Of a stretch of 64,000 bases of DNA, positions 22,566 through 33,350 are shown piece after piece (position 1 is the first letter of the stretch; every line of letters starts with the position of its first letter). The notes under the pieces are model-generated. The model was not told where the DNA came from. It saw only the letters and a program-made list of their open reading frames with translations, and made no database searches. The translations under genes and the position numbers were made by a program. The stretch is from Paratrimastix pyriformis. Lineage: Eukaryota; Preaxostyla; Paratrimastigidae. The stretch covers positions 1 to 64,000 of the forward strand of contig JAPMOS010000138.1 in NCBI GenBank assembly GCA_027972325.1, written 5' to 3'.

Positions 22566-24612
22566 CGGTGGGCGGTGGGCGGTGGGCGGTGGGTGGTGGG
22601 CGCGCCAGAGGGGTGGTCCACTGCTGATGTCGCACCTGGGGGAATGATGCGCGCAAATCTTCCCGTCTGCGGGCAACCCCAACCAACTGGACTCACGCCA
22701 CCTCGACGTGGACACCAGGTCTGTCACCACCATCCCACTCCGTTGTTGATCCTTTTTCTTTTCTGCCAGCTGGGACCTTGTTGCGGGCATTCCTCTGTGG
22801 CCTTCCCTCTGCCTCCACCGTTGCCGCGCCTTCCGGCCGCGCCAAACTTCTCGCGCGCCACAAAGAGGGGAAGCTTTACATGACCCAGCTGGGCCAAGTT
22901 CTCTTCCCTCCGCAACTGGTCGAACGGGCATTCATGGAGTTCGAGCAGGAGTTTCACAGCCCCGATCCGCCCGACTACAATTTGGCTTTGCACATGCAGT
23001 CGTTCTCGGTTGTGGCCACCGGGGCCGCACTGGACACGTGGGATGAGATGCAGTTTCAATCCGCGGCCCAGGAGCCTCTGTGTGAACTTCTAAATGTCAA
23101 ACTCGCTCCCGGAGGTCAAGGCAAGTGGGGCCGGTGCGATTTGGCCTACATGGCGGACCCTCTCCTCCCTCGCCACCCCGCCATGATCATCGAGTTCAAA
23201 CGCGAAGCCAACGGCGGTGCTGCTTATCAAACAGCTGTGTTGTACTCCAGCATGTGGCTCAATCATCCCCTGGGCGCCTGCCCCTGCTTCCTGCTGCAAA
23301 TTGGGGGCGCCTCGGTCACAGTTGCTGCTGCCATCACCACGCCAAAGGTCTCCGCCGCATTTCTCACGAACGGTTCCATTTTCTGCGCCCTGGGCGCCTT
23401 CCGCAGGGTGTCCTGATTGAGGAATTGGCCTCTGCGAATGTTTACCCGTTTTGTTCGGGCAGGGATCTGCGCCCCGCCCTCAAGCTGTTCACTGCCCTCC
23501 GCCATGCGCTGGCAACGCTCACGCAATCGCTCCGCGCCTTGGCGTCCGAGACGTCCTGTGGGGGCACCGCTGAGGCATTCCCCTTCTTCTTTCTGGCGCA
23601 GCGGGGGCCCCACGACCAGCAGGCAGTCGCCTCCTCGGCCAGTCGTCGCACTGTCAGGGCCGACGAGGAACCGCCCTTGCGTGTGGGCCGCGCCGTCGAG
23701 CGGATTGGCGCCACGCTCTGCTTTCGGACGTGCCTCCTCGCCGTCTGCTGTGATCCCCGTCCTCTCTCCGTTTTGCGTCACCTCGATTTTCGCCGGCAGG
23801 ATGATGGGCCCGCGTCGTCGCCGGTCATTGTCAAAGTGGTCCGCGGCCGCTACGGCCTCCGGGCCCATCTCGCCGCGATGCGCGCCGGGTTCGCCCCGCC
23901 CCTGATCGCCTGCTATGCGCTGCCTTCCATGAAAGCACTCTTCCGTGCCGGCGCCACCGCTGCTCCTGCTCCTGCTCCCGCGACCGATCCCACGGGTGAC
24001 TATCTGCTGGTCGTCATGGCCGATGTGGCCTTCACCCCATGGTCCGACCTGTCACCGGCCCAGCGGGCGGTCCATCTGCCCCACCTCGAAGAGGCGGTCG
24101 GGCAGCTGCATGCATTGAGACTGGTCCACGGCGATCTGCGTAGCGGCAACGTGGGGCTCGCTCGCGCCTCCCCCGACGCCCCCCAGTCGCTCTGTCTGGT
24201 CGACTTTGACTGGGCCGGCCCGGTCAACACCGTCCGCTATCCGCCCTTCATCAACAGCGCGATTCATTGGCCAGAGGGGGCTGTGAGCGAAGGCCTCATC
24301 GAGGTGGCACATGACGCCCATTGGCTCACACTGTTTCGTCGATCGTGTGTGGAGGCTAACCTCCACGTCGGCTCGCCGGAAGTGCAAGTGCCCAAGAAGG
24401 TGCCAAAGGAGGTGCCCGAGGACGAGGAGGTGCCCAAGGACGAGGAGGGGTCCAAGGAGGGGTCCGAGGAGGTGTCCGAGGAGGGGTCCGAGGAGGGGTC
24501 CGGGGAGGGGTCCGAGTCCGAGGAGGTGATGCCGAAGAAGGAGGCGAAGGAGGCGAAGAAGGCGAAGAACTCGCCTGTTCAAACTAGGTCGATGGAAAAA
24601 CGTCACAAGTAA
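21829..24612 (+). CDS. Crinkler-type effector: PD-(D/E)XK nuclease fused to a protein kinase
   Basis: Exons inferred: 21829-21990 (YRDFVSSRREDSPSEGELGF), probably one near 22313-22391, 22770-23314 and 23407-24612; an upstream start is not defined. Exon 22770-23314 carries the nuclease-like core: RCDLAYMAD, then MIIEFKREANGG, i.e. D...E-x-K of the PD-(D/E)XK fold, followed by a conserved AYQTAVLY helix. The last exon has a kinase domain: VIVKVVR (ATP lysine), LHALRLVHGDLRSGNVGLA (HGD..N catalytic loop), LVDFDWAG (DFD in place of DFG) and VRYPPFINSAIHW. The DFDWAG...YP signature is typical of kinase domains at the C-terminus of Crinkler proteins in fungi. It ends with an acidic (GSEE)n tail and a basic KKEAKEAKKAKN stretch. 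Crinklers act as nucleus-directed effectors or in conflict with genome invaders; the role here is unknown. The copy looks whole over the exons listed. Confidence 0.75.
22511..22603. repeat. (GGGCGGT)n intronic minisatellite
   Basis: About 12 copies of GGGCGGTG/GGTGGGC within the intron before the nuclease exon. Confidence 0.9.
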
Positions 24613-24887
24613 GTGATTGCGCATGGCTTCTCCCCGCCCCTGTTTCCGTCCAGATTTTTCCAGACTTTCCCCCCCCCCCCCCCCCCCCCCCCCCCCGCGA
24701 CGGCAACAGGGACTTGCGCTTCATGACCGGGGGATGTTGGTCTGGCAGTCGAGGGGTATTGGCCGCACTAACGCCCTCGCTCGTCATCGAATTTCGCGAG
24801 CATCCGTCGGAGGTGGCTCCCACTGTCCCCACCGTTCGGGCTGAGAGCGCCTGGCCGATCTGCGCGCCCCGTGCCCGACTGCCCAGC
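24613..24887. other. Short spacer with poly-C run
   Basis: A homopolymer of roughly 30 C at 24669-24697. No gene seen. Confidence 0.6.
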
Positions 24888-25287
24888 GTACGACACTCTC
24901 TATTGAAGTCGGTCGGGATTACGGCATGCAGACGGGATTCTGAAGGACAAACTTGCCGTTATCATCTGGGGGAGGCGGGCAGGAGGCGGGCAGGCGGGAT
25001 TGCCCGCTGGCAGGCGGGCAGGGGGCGGGCATGCCCCCGGGAGGCGGGCAGGGGGCGGGCATGCCCCCGGGAGGGGAACGTGGCGGGTAGGCGGACATCC
25101 CGCGTCCCTGCCCGCGGGTTGCCCGCGGGCACCAACCGGGCAAGTCGACCACCCCCCCGAGGTGGTGACCCGCAGGTGGGGTGGGGAGGTGGCGCGGCAC
25201 ATGGTACCCTGTACCCAAGCGAATGGTGGGGAGATGGGAGGCCGCGCTCGGGGTCGGTTTTTGCCCGCGGGTCATCCGCCCGCACAC
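24888..25287 (-). repeat. Shared 3' flank with GC-rich units (third copy, inverted)
   Basis: Reverse complement of the flank at 14019-14485 and 41234-41700, directly downstream of the SAP stop codon of the minus-strand gene. Confidence 0.9.
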
Positions 25288-28223
25288 TCAGTCCGGGCGG
25301 GCGTTCCTGATGAGGCTGGTGACCAGGTCAGCCTTGCGTTTGGGCACCTTGAGGCCCTTGGCAACCGCGAATGGGCGCAACTGTTCAACAGTGAATTTCT
25401 TCATAAGCTGCAGGGCGGGGGGGCGGGCGGGCGGGGGGGATGGTTGATGATGAGGGGAAGGCGGGCGATAAAAGATCGGGGCACAGACCACCTCATAAGC
25501 ATCATTCTCGCGGAGTGCGGCCGCGATCTGCGCCAGGACGGTGTCGAGCTCCAGGCGGGGCTTTCCCCGCCTCCCGCGGTGCACGCCGGAGACCTCCCTC
25601 CTCTTCACACCCAAGCTGCGGGCCTCGCCGCGTTCCTCCCCCGCTGGTGCCGCTGGTGCCGCTGGTGCCGCAGGTGCCGCAGGTGCCGCAGGTGCCGCAG
25701 GTGCCGCGGCCTCGCCGGCGCCTTCCTCCAACGCTGCTTCAGCTGCCTCCGTCGCTGGTCCCTCGATGATCGTCTTGAGGTTGACGACGTCGGTGAACGT
25801 TGGGTGCCGCCACTCCTTGATGAGCTGGACCAGCTCAGGCTTGTTGCGCTTGCCCGGCTTGAGCCCCTTGGCAGCCGCGAATGTGCGCAACTGTTCCGGA
25901 TCGATGTTCATCAGCTGCGGGGGCGGGAAATGGCCAATGGGGAAGGAAGACGCGCACAGACCTGGGTATCATTCGTGGCCTCGATCTCCGCCACGAAGCT
26001 GGGCGCCGCCAAGATTTTGATGGCGCATGAGGCACCACGCGAGGTCGGTGGTGTCGGTGAGATGAAGGGCTGCAATGAGGACCACCACACCTCCCAGCCC
26101 TTCGCACCGATGGCTTGCTGTAAAACCTCCGGAAGGAGCAGTTGCTGTGCCGCGGGCGGGTCCGGCGCGATGAAGACGAACACCTTGCGCAGGCGCCCCG
26201 GGTCGCAATGGTAGACCTTCGAGATGCCATCGATCACAGTGGCGCACTCTTGGGAGCAAATCCACTGTAATGAGTTCTGGTGGTCGGCGATGCGGGACAC
26301 CGTGATCTGATCGACAAGGAGAATCACCTGGGGCTCCGGGGGTTCCGGGGGTCCGGTGGGCTGCCGGGTTGCTGTGGCCGTGCCAGAGACCGAGGCAGCA
26401 GGGGCACCAAGGGCGGCAGTGCCACCAGTGTATACCCGGATGAGGTCGATGAAGGGATGGCAGGGATTGATCGGCACCAGATGGAGGTACCGGGGCAAAG
26501 GATCGGGCAGCGGATGCGGGTGCGGTATTGTGCCGGAGAGCGCTCTCAGGAACGGCTCCAGGGAGATTTCGCAGGGTCGTGTGTGCAGCGGGTGATCCAG
26601 AGCAGGAACCCCGAGCAACCTATCCGATTGGGAGATGACGGCCCTCTTGCAAAGCCGCTCTTGCACGCCCGGGTATCCGAACCAGGTCTGCAGCGCCTCG
26701 TCGATTTCTGCGAGTTCCGAGGAAGCGACTGGCAGGTGGTCGAGGGCCTTCATGTAGAGCTGGGCAAAGAAGGGACACCCCAACCGGGCGGGCTGCCCAC
26801 TTGCCGCCGGCACGATGAAGCGCGTGTCCACCGCTGCGCCCGTGGGCAGCGTCAGGCTGATGGTGCGCACTTGCACGAGCCATTCAATGTTGGCGCGCCG
26901 GCGGTGACGATTGTCACCTTGAAGGAATTCGAAATCACGAAGGGTTGGATCGCTTTGGGTCAGAAACCGTTTCATCTCGCGGTACATTGTGATGGTTGGT
27001 TCCTGACGGAAGAAATCGGGAAGACCGACAATCTGAAGACAGATAATGAAGGGGAAGGTGGTTGGGGAACGAGAGGCAGACCATTGCGACCCCGATGATG
27101 CCATTCGAGTAGAGAAACAGGTCGCCCAAGGAGGGGGGCGGCTTACCAACAAGAGGAGAGGTGGGGACGACGACCGGTGTGTCGCAGTTCCACTCCTCGC
27201 TGCTGAAGGGTGGATACCGGGTGCTGGTGGGGTCCGGGTCGACAACATCGGGCGCGAAAGCATCGGGTGCAGCGCCGGATGCGGCGGGTGCAGCGCCGGA
27301 TGCGGCGGGTGTGGCGCCGGATGCGGCGGATGCAGCGCCGGATGCGGCGGGTGTGGCGCCGGATGCGGCGGGCGCTGCACCGTTGGTGCCTCCAGGCAGA
27401 GGGACGAACGAAAACCACTCCGACGGATCGAGTTTGGGCGGTTCCTTCGGCAGTTCGCCGTCTGGAGAGCGTGTCCACATCCGAACGAAACCCTCCCAGT
27501 CCAAGGAGGGATCGAACGGGGGGAGGTCAGCCACCGCGAAGCCAGCACCGACGCGCGCGCGCCAATGAAAATTGGACGAGGAACACAAGAGGAAGAAAAA
27601 ACCGCACTTTCCGGCGAAACCACTCACGAGCGCGTGGAGGTCTGGCTGGTCTTCGTATTGGTCGAGGATGAAGAGACAGGGTGGTGTCCAGTATTGGGGT
27701 TGGAGCTTCTCAGATGCATTCTTGAACCCCAAAACTGGATCGACAGCATTTCGGAAGTAGTAAACCCTTCTCCAAGGGGTGGTGGCCAGTTCTGCAGAAG
27801 TCTTGTCTTGGAGCATCCGAGCAGCGATCTGCATCATCGCGTTTAAGTGGTGTGAACAAATCTACAACTGGCGCCGACCTTCAAAGTCGAGCTTTTCCCG
27901 GAGTTAGACATTCCGTTGAGGACCAGAATCTTGTTCTGAAGGCGGGGTGGTGGTCTTAAACAGAAAGCAGGGGTTTGGGCGGTAATTCGCATTGGAGCAG
28001 TTTGCATCGGAGCAGCCCGCTTGACTTCCTGGAAAAACGTGGCAGTATCGTTCGCGAGTTTGAAACAGCGCGCGTCGCAAAAAAGCTCCTTGTCAGCACC
28101 ACCATCAGTATCACGAACCATCAAATGGCCCCTTTTCTGTTCACGATCATCAAACGCAACCCAAGAATTCAGGTTCAGAGGTCCGGTGAAAGTGGGTGGC
28201 TCAAAATTCTCTGGATCCAGCAT
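25288..28223 (-). CDS. RHS/Crinkler-like P-loop NTPase with two C-terminal SAP-like motifs
   Basis: Exons on the minus strand: 28223(?)-27879, 27828-27082, 27032-25962, 25914-25489 and 25407-25288, all joined by GT-AG introns that keep one frame. Seen: [18 protein letters not shown] (Walker A, G-x4-GKS), split right after by an intron; then [11 protein letters not shown] (Walker B-like hhhhDQYE) and FFLLCSSSN (sensor-like). DQY and S-S-N after a P-loop are characteristic of RHS/Crinkler NTPases. An Ala/Pro repeat follows, then a long unassigned part with YREMKRFL and RFIVPAASG. The last two exons each begin with a CTGATG/CTTATG codon pair after the acceptor and encode a SAP-like DNA-binding motif ([38 protein letters not shown]). 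The start is uncertain; upstream exons may exist. Probably a nuclear protein; function inferred only. Confidence 0.62.
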
Positions 28224-28429
28224 GCAGCAGCTTCGTGTAAATGACGTGTGCGTGCGTTCCCCGAGGCGAGGCAGAATTCGAAGGCAGTCAGTCTGTTCCC
28301 CCTTTGCTTGTTCATCACTCCATTCTGATTTTGCGAGTAGAAGAAAATGGATCAGAGGTCTGATTCATTTCCCTCCCGTTCCACAGCCACAAAAAATGAG
28401 ACAGACGGAGATCGAACAAGCATCTTAAA

Positions 28430-30487
28430 TATCCTCCCACCTCCTCATCCCACCCCATCCTTCCCACCACCGCCACCAAACGTCCTCCTCTTCTCCACCC
28501 ATCCCACGTTTCTCCGTTTCGTCTGGTCGAAGGACTCCCTTACGATCACCAACGCTGCCTTCGCTCATCCTTTTTGTTTCCGACCTCACAGCCAAGAACA
28601 AGACGCCGCATTGGCAGCCCCGGCCGCTCCCACCCCGGCCCTGTCTGCCCCCCCAGCCCCAGTCGCGCTTGACGCAGCCATCGGCTTCGAGCAGGACGAG
28701 GTCCCCACTCCCTCCCCCCCTCCCTCCCCTCCCCTCCCCCCACCACAGCTCACATTCTCCTTGCATGCGTTCACTGAGATCACATGATGGGGGAGACACG
28801 GAGGCTCAATTCTTAGGTGAGGGCCTTACCATGAATGTCATCTCTCCCTTGGATGGGGTTGGGTTGACATGCGGACCGGCACGTTGTGCCTGAACACGGG
28901 GGAACCGCCGCTGGATCGACCACCGGACCTGCCTTCGCGGCCCCTTGTCACGATTCTGATGCATGGACTGAAAAGGTCCGTTTGAAGCTCTGCCTCCACA
29001 ACCTCTGGCATAATCTGCAGTTACCGTGCCGCGCTCTCCCTCCGACCCCTCCGACGACCCTGATCCCGGATGCGAACGCCTCGTCTCACTCGCATGCCTC
29101 CCCGTGTCTGTGTTTGATTTTTGATTTTGATTTTTGTGCGAGTCATAATTTTGTGATTCTTGTTCGCCACCGGCCCCAAAGTTCGCTTGTGCGAGATCCT
29201 TCCTGTCTGTCCGATTGAAGTCCCTTTGCTCCACACTGACGCGCACGCGCACGCGCCACACCGCACATCCCGAACACGTGCGCGGACATGCATTCCTTGT
29301 AAGAATGAGTCAGCCATGTGTCTCTTGACTTCCCGATGCTTGCCCCCTGCGACCCAGGAGGAGACTGGCCAAACCACGACGGATGCCGAGCCGTCCATGC
29401 AAATCGTCCGTCGCTGAGCCACTCAATGCCCCCACCCGACACACACGACGACTCCTCCTTCCCTGTTTTGACATCGACATCGACGAAATGCCAATCCGCA
29501 GTCGCTGGCCGGCCAAGTCTGCAACATTGTTTTCAACCAGCTCCGCGTGAAGACCCCGGAGTTCAAGGTCCGGATCCGGGTGCGCCTGGGGCATGCAGTT
29601 CGGATGCATTCATGGGAGGGATGAGTGGAGGATCGAATGCTGATGGTGGTGGTGATGATGATTGATTGGGTGATGGTGATGGTGGGATGAGATGGTTGGA
29701 TGATGGTGGGATGAGATGGTTGGATGATGGTGGGATGAGATGGTTGGATGATGGTTGGATGATGATGTCCGCACACCTTCCCCCTCGCGAATTCCCTTCG
29801 TGTCAGTTTACATCCCGCATGTCCTTCCTTGATCTGCTTCGCCTCCTTTCTGTTGTGCGCAGTTCTGCGATCTCGCCGCGGAGGCCCTGTCGGAGCTGTC
29901 CAATGTAGCCAAGCCGGTCGGTCTTCTCGCCCGCCCCCAGTAACTCAGCACTCATGCCTGTCCCATGTCTCTGTCCCGTCCCGCCCCTTTCCTCGGACCG
30001 TCCCGTGGTGGTGTGTGGCCTGGGGGGACCCCCCCGGAGGTGGTGGCACTGCCCCTAGCGATCCGATCAGTAGGCTCATTCCTGCACGATCTCCGAGATC
30101 TGGGATGCTGATGCAAATTGGTGTGTGGTGTTGCCAAATCTGTCTTCGACCCGCTCTCATTGGTGTCTTTTCCCCTGATCGGGATCGGTGGGTGTTCCCT
30201 GGATGCCGTAGCTCACCGTGACTCCATTTGAAGTTGACATCCAACGGGATGGCGAGTCTGTGCGCCTGCGCCCCCATCGCCTGGCCGACGCTGATGTTTT
30301 GATGTTGATGATGAGTGAATGAATGACTGGATGATGATGACTGGCTGGATGATGATGAGTGGATGATGATTGGCTGGATGATGATGACGGATGATGACGG
30401 CTGATGATGATGATGTTGTTGTTGTTGTTGTTGTTGTTGTTGATGCCTGCATGACTGGATGCTGATGATGATGATGAATGATGATGA

Positions 30488-30532
<45 letters not shown>

Positions 30533-31850
30533 GGATGATGATGATGATGATGATTGTGAAAATTCGAATGCATTCGCACTCTCCTCGCGCACTCGGCTCA
30601 GGTGGCCGCATGATGCTGTCCGCTGGACGTTGGGTGCCCAATCTGGCCGAGACGGCGCCTTTGCCGTGCTCTCGCGCACCGTGCTGGGACCTGCCCTCTT
30701 GCCCCCCGTCAGTCAGCATCCCCCTCCTCCTCCGCTCTCACTCCCACTCTCACTCTGACTCTCTCACTCCCACTCTCACTCTCACTCCCACTCCCACTCC
30801 CACTCTCACTCTCACTCTCACATATTCCGGAAACCGAGCCACCTCCCGCCCGTAAAAGGGAACACCAGAAGACTGAAATCACCCAAGACACAAAAAGAGG
30901 AAAAAGGGAAAAACAGGTCATAGGGCCTTCAGGCTTCTTTTTTTTTAAGCTCGTCAGATTTTTTAAGCTCGTCAGAAACGGGGATTGAACCCCCGACCAT
31001 TCTGTCCTCCTAGTACCTGACATGCTTCCGCCTGCACTCGACACCACCCGACCTACTCTCACTCGGAGTTCCTTCTCCCCCTGCTGATGCGCTGCTGAAA
31101 AACACTGTTCACCACTTTTCACCCCTGACAGCACCCCGTCGGCGCTGCCTACCGGGCCCTCTGTCACGCCCAGGCTGCCCTGGCCGAGGAGATCCAATCC
31201 CGGCTGGATGGGGCCGAGCCACGCGACATTGACCAAGTGCTCTTCCAACAAAAGCTGGATGCACGCTTGGTCAGGGATCTCAGGGTCAGCTTCGGTTATT
31301 TGGTCTGTTCCCTCGCCTCGCCTTGGCTCCACCGACGGAAGGATCAACAGCTGTTGATTCAGAATTTGCCGGGCGGGCTGGTGATTGTGGTGGTTCACGG
31401 CCTCACCCCGCGCATCTTCCCTCCCATCAGGCGCCTGGAGGCCAGGCCATCCAGTGGGAGGAGGACGTGCGCAAGGATGAATGTGGTCCCTTGGTCATCC
31501 GCCTCAGGCTCGAGAAATTCGGGTCGGTTTCTGCCTGCTGTTTTCTGGGTGGCGGTCGTGCTGACTCGCTTTTTTGTTTGCGCCGTGGTCTCGGGGGGGG
31601 CTGCCAGGGGCAGGTACACCCTCCAAGTTGCAGACACGGTGAGCTTCACGGGCTCTCTGGTCACCAATCTGAGCGGCCTCCACGTCGAACTCGAGCCGGT
31701 CTGCCTTCCCTCACCTGCAAGTGTCCGCACACAGTCCCTTTGCTCTACACACCTGCGACCCCATCAGGCAACCCAGGTTCCATCCCCGATGCCCGATCGG
31801 ACATCGCCCCCGTTGCAAGCAGCTGCCCCCGGGACTGGGACCACGACCGG
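28430..31850 (+). CDS. Unidentified multi-exon coding region
   Basis: A series of plus-strand segments flanked by AG/GT sites look like exons but match nothing I know: 28602-28701 (Ala/Pro-rich, ending ALDAAIGFEQDE); 28862-28976 (MRTGTLCLNTGEPPLDRPP); 29499-29563 (AGQVCNIVFNQLRVKTPEFK); 29872-29925 (FCDLAAEALSELSNVAKP); 30230-30291 (DIQRDGESVRLRPHRLADAD); 30600-30705 (WPHDAVRWTLGAQSGRDGAF); 31133-31287 (YRALCHAQAALAEEIQSRLD); 31432-31522 (QAIQWEEDVRKDECGPLVIR); 31610-31712 (RYTLQVADTVSFTGSLVTNL). They may belong to one or more genes. Microsatellites fill the introns. Confidence 0.4.
29147..29240. repeat. Dispersed 90-base repeat, copy 1
   Basis: Shares CATAATTTTGTGATTCTTGT, then TCGCCACCGGCC, CCTTCCTGTC, TCCGATTGA and TGCTCCACAC with 63307-63395, in the same orientation and order, with small indels. 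Confidence 0.75.
29640..29765. repeat. GATGGT/GGATGAGATGGTT tandem units
   Basis: Three to four copies of TGGGATGAGATGGTTGGATGA inside a GAT-type microsatellite. Confidence 0.85.
30294..30556. repeat. (GAT)n and (GTT)n microsatellite
   Basis: Mixed GATGAT, GGATGATG and GTTGTT units with an uninterrupted (ATG)n core near 30480-30530. Confidence 0.9.
30935..31062 (-). other. tRNA-derived SINE-like sequence
   Basis: On the minus strand, TGGTGTCGAGTGCAGG resembles an A box. About 38 bases later GGGGGTTCAATCCCC matches a B box with its T-arm stem. Instead of an acceptor stem and T-run there follow two copies of CTGACGAGCTTAAAAAA, giving an A-rich tail. I could not draw a convincing anticodon stem or a 7-base acceptor stem, so this is not a working tRNA. 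A tRNA-headed SINE or a decayed tRNA fits best. Confidence 0.45.
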
Positions 31851-32118
31851 CAATGAGTCCGTGGTGGTTGCTGAGCGCTTTGACGTGTTGGGTCGACTGA
31901 ACGGATGATGACGAGGATCATTGGGTGATGATGATGATGGGATGATGTTCACACGGAGCGCACATGTGCCCCCTCGTCGTCACACCGCGCACAGTCGACG
32001 TCACACCAGATCGGCCTCAAAGAAGAACAGAAAGGCTGCGGCCGCAACTCAAGGCGGCGTGCCGATGACGGCTGAGCAGTCTGTGGCTCTTCCTCCTCGC
32101 CTGGCCTCCTCCCCTGGG

Positions 32119-32179
32119 TGGTACTCCGGGGATAACAGGCTGATCATTCCCAAGAGCTCATATCGACGGAATGGTTTGA

Positions 32180-32210
<31 letters not shown>
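32119..32210 (+). rRNA. Fragment of an organelle/bacterial-type LSU (23S) rRNA, domain V
   Basis: The 92 bases from GGTACTCCGGGGATAACAGG through CTGATCATTCC, CAAGAGCTCATATCGACGGA, ATGG and TTTGACACCTCGATGTCGGC to TCGTCACATCCTGGGG match the universally conserved peptidyl-transferase-centre region of bacterial-type 23S rRNA. The helix CATTCC...GGAATG is perfectly paired although its bases differ from the E. coli CCGCC...GGCGG. The match starts and stops abruptly: the expected CTGAAGTAGGTCCC continuation is absent. This is therefore a fragment inserted in the nuclear genome (mitochondrial or bacterial origin), or conceivably one piece of a fragmented rRNA. It lies about 160 bases before the ACC array. 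Confidence 0.85.
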
Positions 32211-32370
32211 GGATTACCGCCGCGCATTCACTTTCTGGTGGATGTACATTCGTCCGCTGCGGCCGATCTCCAGGCGCGCCCGAAAGGCAGCCAAGATCGC
32301 CAACATCCTCTCTGGACTCGATGGTCCGAGCCCGCCTGTTCACACCCGGTCCGCCATGTCATGCCCCTCT

Positions 32371-32817
32371 ACCACCACCACCACCACCACCACCACCACC
32401 ACCACCACCACCACCACCACCACCACCACCACCACCACCACCACCACCACCACCACCACCACCACCACCACCACCACCACCACCACCACCACCACCACCA
32501 CCACCACCACCACCACCACCACCACCACCACCACCACCACCACCACCACCACCACCACCACCACCACCACCACCACCACCACCACCACCACCACCACCAC
32601 CACCACCACCACCACCACCACCACCACCACCACCACCACCACCACCACCACCACCACCACCACCACCACCACCACCACCACCACCACCACCACCACCACC
32701 ACCACCACCACCACCACCACCACCACCACCACCACCACCACCACCACCACCACCACCACCACCACCACCACCACCACCACCACCACCACCACCACCACCA
32801 CCACCACCACCACCACC
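32371..32817. repeat. Perfect (ACC)149 array
   Basis: 447 bases of ACC without a single interruption. Frames through it (poly-Thr, poly-His, poly-Pro; poly-Gly, poly-Val and poly-Trp on the other strand) are repeat products. The (GGT)n strand can form G-quadruplex-like structures. Confidence 0.97.
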
Positions 32818-33350
32818 CACCAATCCAATCCAATCCGATTTCTGTCCATGTCAATCACTCGATCAGACAGTACGAGACGGGAGGGTGCGGCCGCCGGGGA
32901 GAGAGAGAGAGAGAGACCCAGGGCACGTCATTTGATTCCGTTTTCCCGTTCCTCCAGCCGCCCGGCCGCTTCCCCGCCCTCGGTCGCCCCACCTGCTGCG
33001 GCTCCTGAGCCGCCCCGCCTGCATCCGCTACCACCGGCGCGGCACCCGTCGGCTGCCCTCCGCCCGCGCACGGCGCTGCGTCCGTTCACGATGCCCTCTT
33101 AGGGGTTTCTTGCTGTGCACATCAGGCATCATCACAGTCGCATCATGTTCATCCTCATCATCCAATCATCATCATCCAATCATCATCATCCAATCATCAT
33201 CATCATCATCATCATCATCGCCATCCATCCCCACAGGCATCATCATCCTCACCATTTCTCCTCCCATCCCCCCCCCCCCCCCCCCCCCCTGCCGCCCCAT
33301 GTCTTATTTCGTTTTGCCTTTCTCGCAGCGAGGCAGTTTCGGAGCCAGCA
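32818..33350. other. Spacer with (CAT)n and poly-C
   Basis: It includes an ATCCAATCATCATC tract at 33155-33240 and a C-run at 33270-33290 just before the next gene. No RNA or gene seen. Confidence 0.5.

Noticed and set aside
30965-31062. Functional tRNA on the minus strand
   Set aside because: The B box is good, but there is no acceptor stem, no anticodon arm and no T-run terminator; the A-rich tail fits a SINE better.
31921-33102. 393-codon frame with poly-Thr across the ACC array
   Set aside because: It runs through the rRNA fragment and a pure repeat in all frames; no independent coding evidence.
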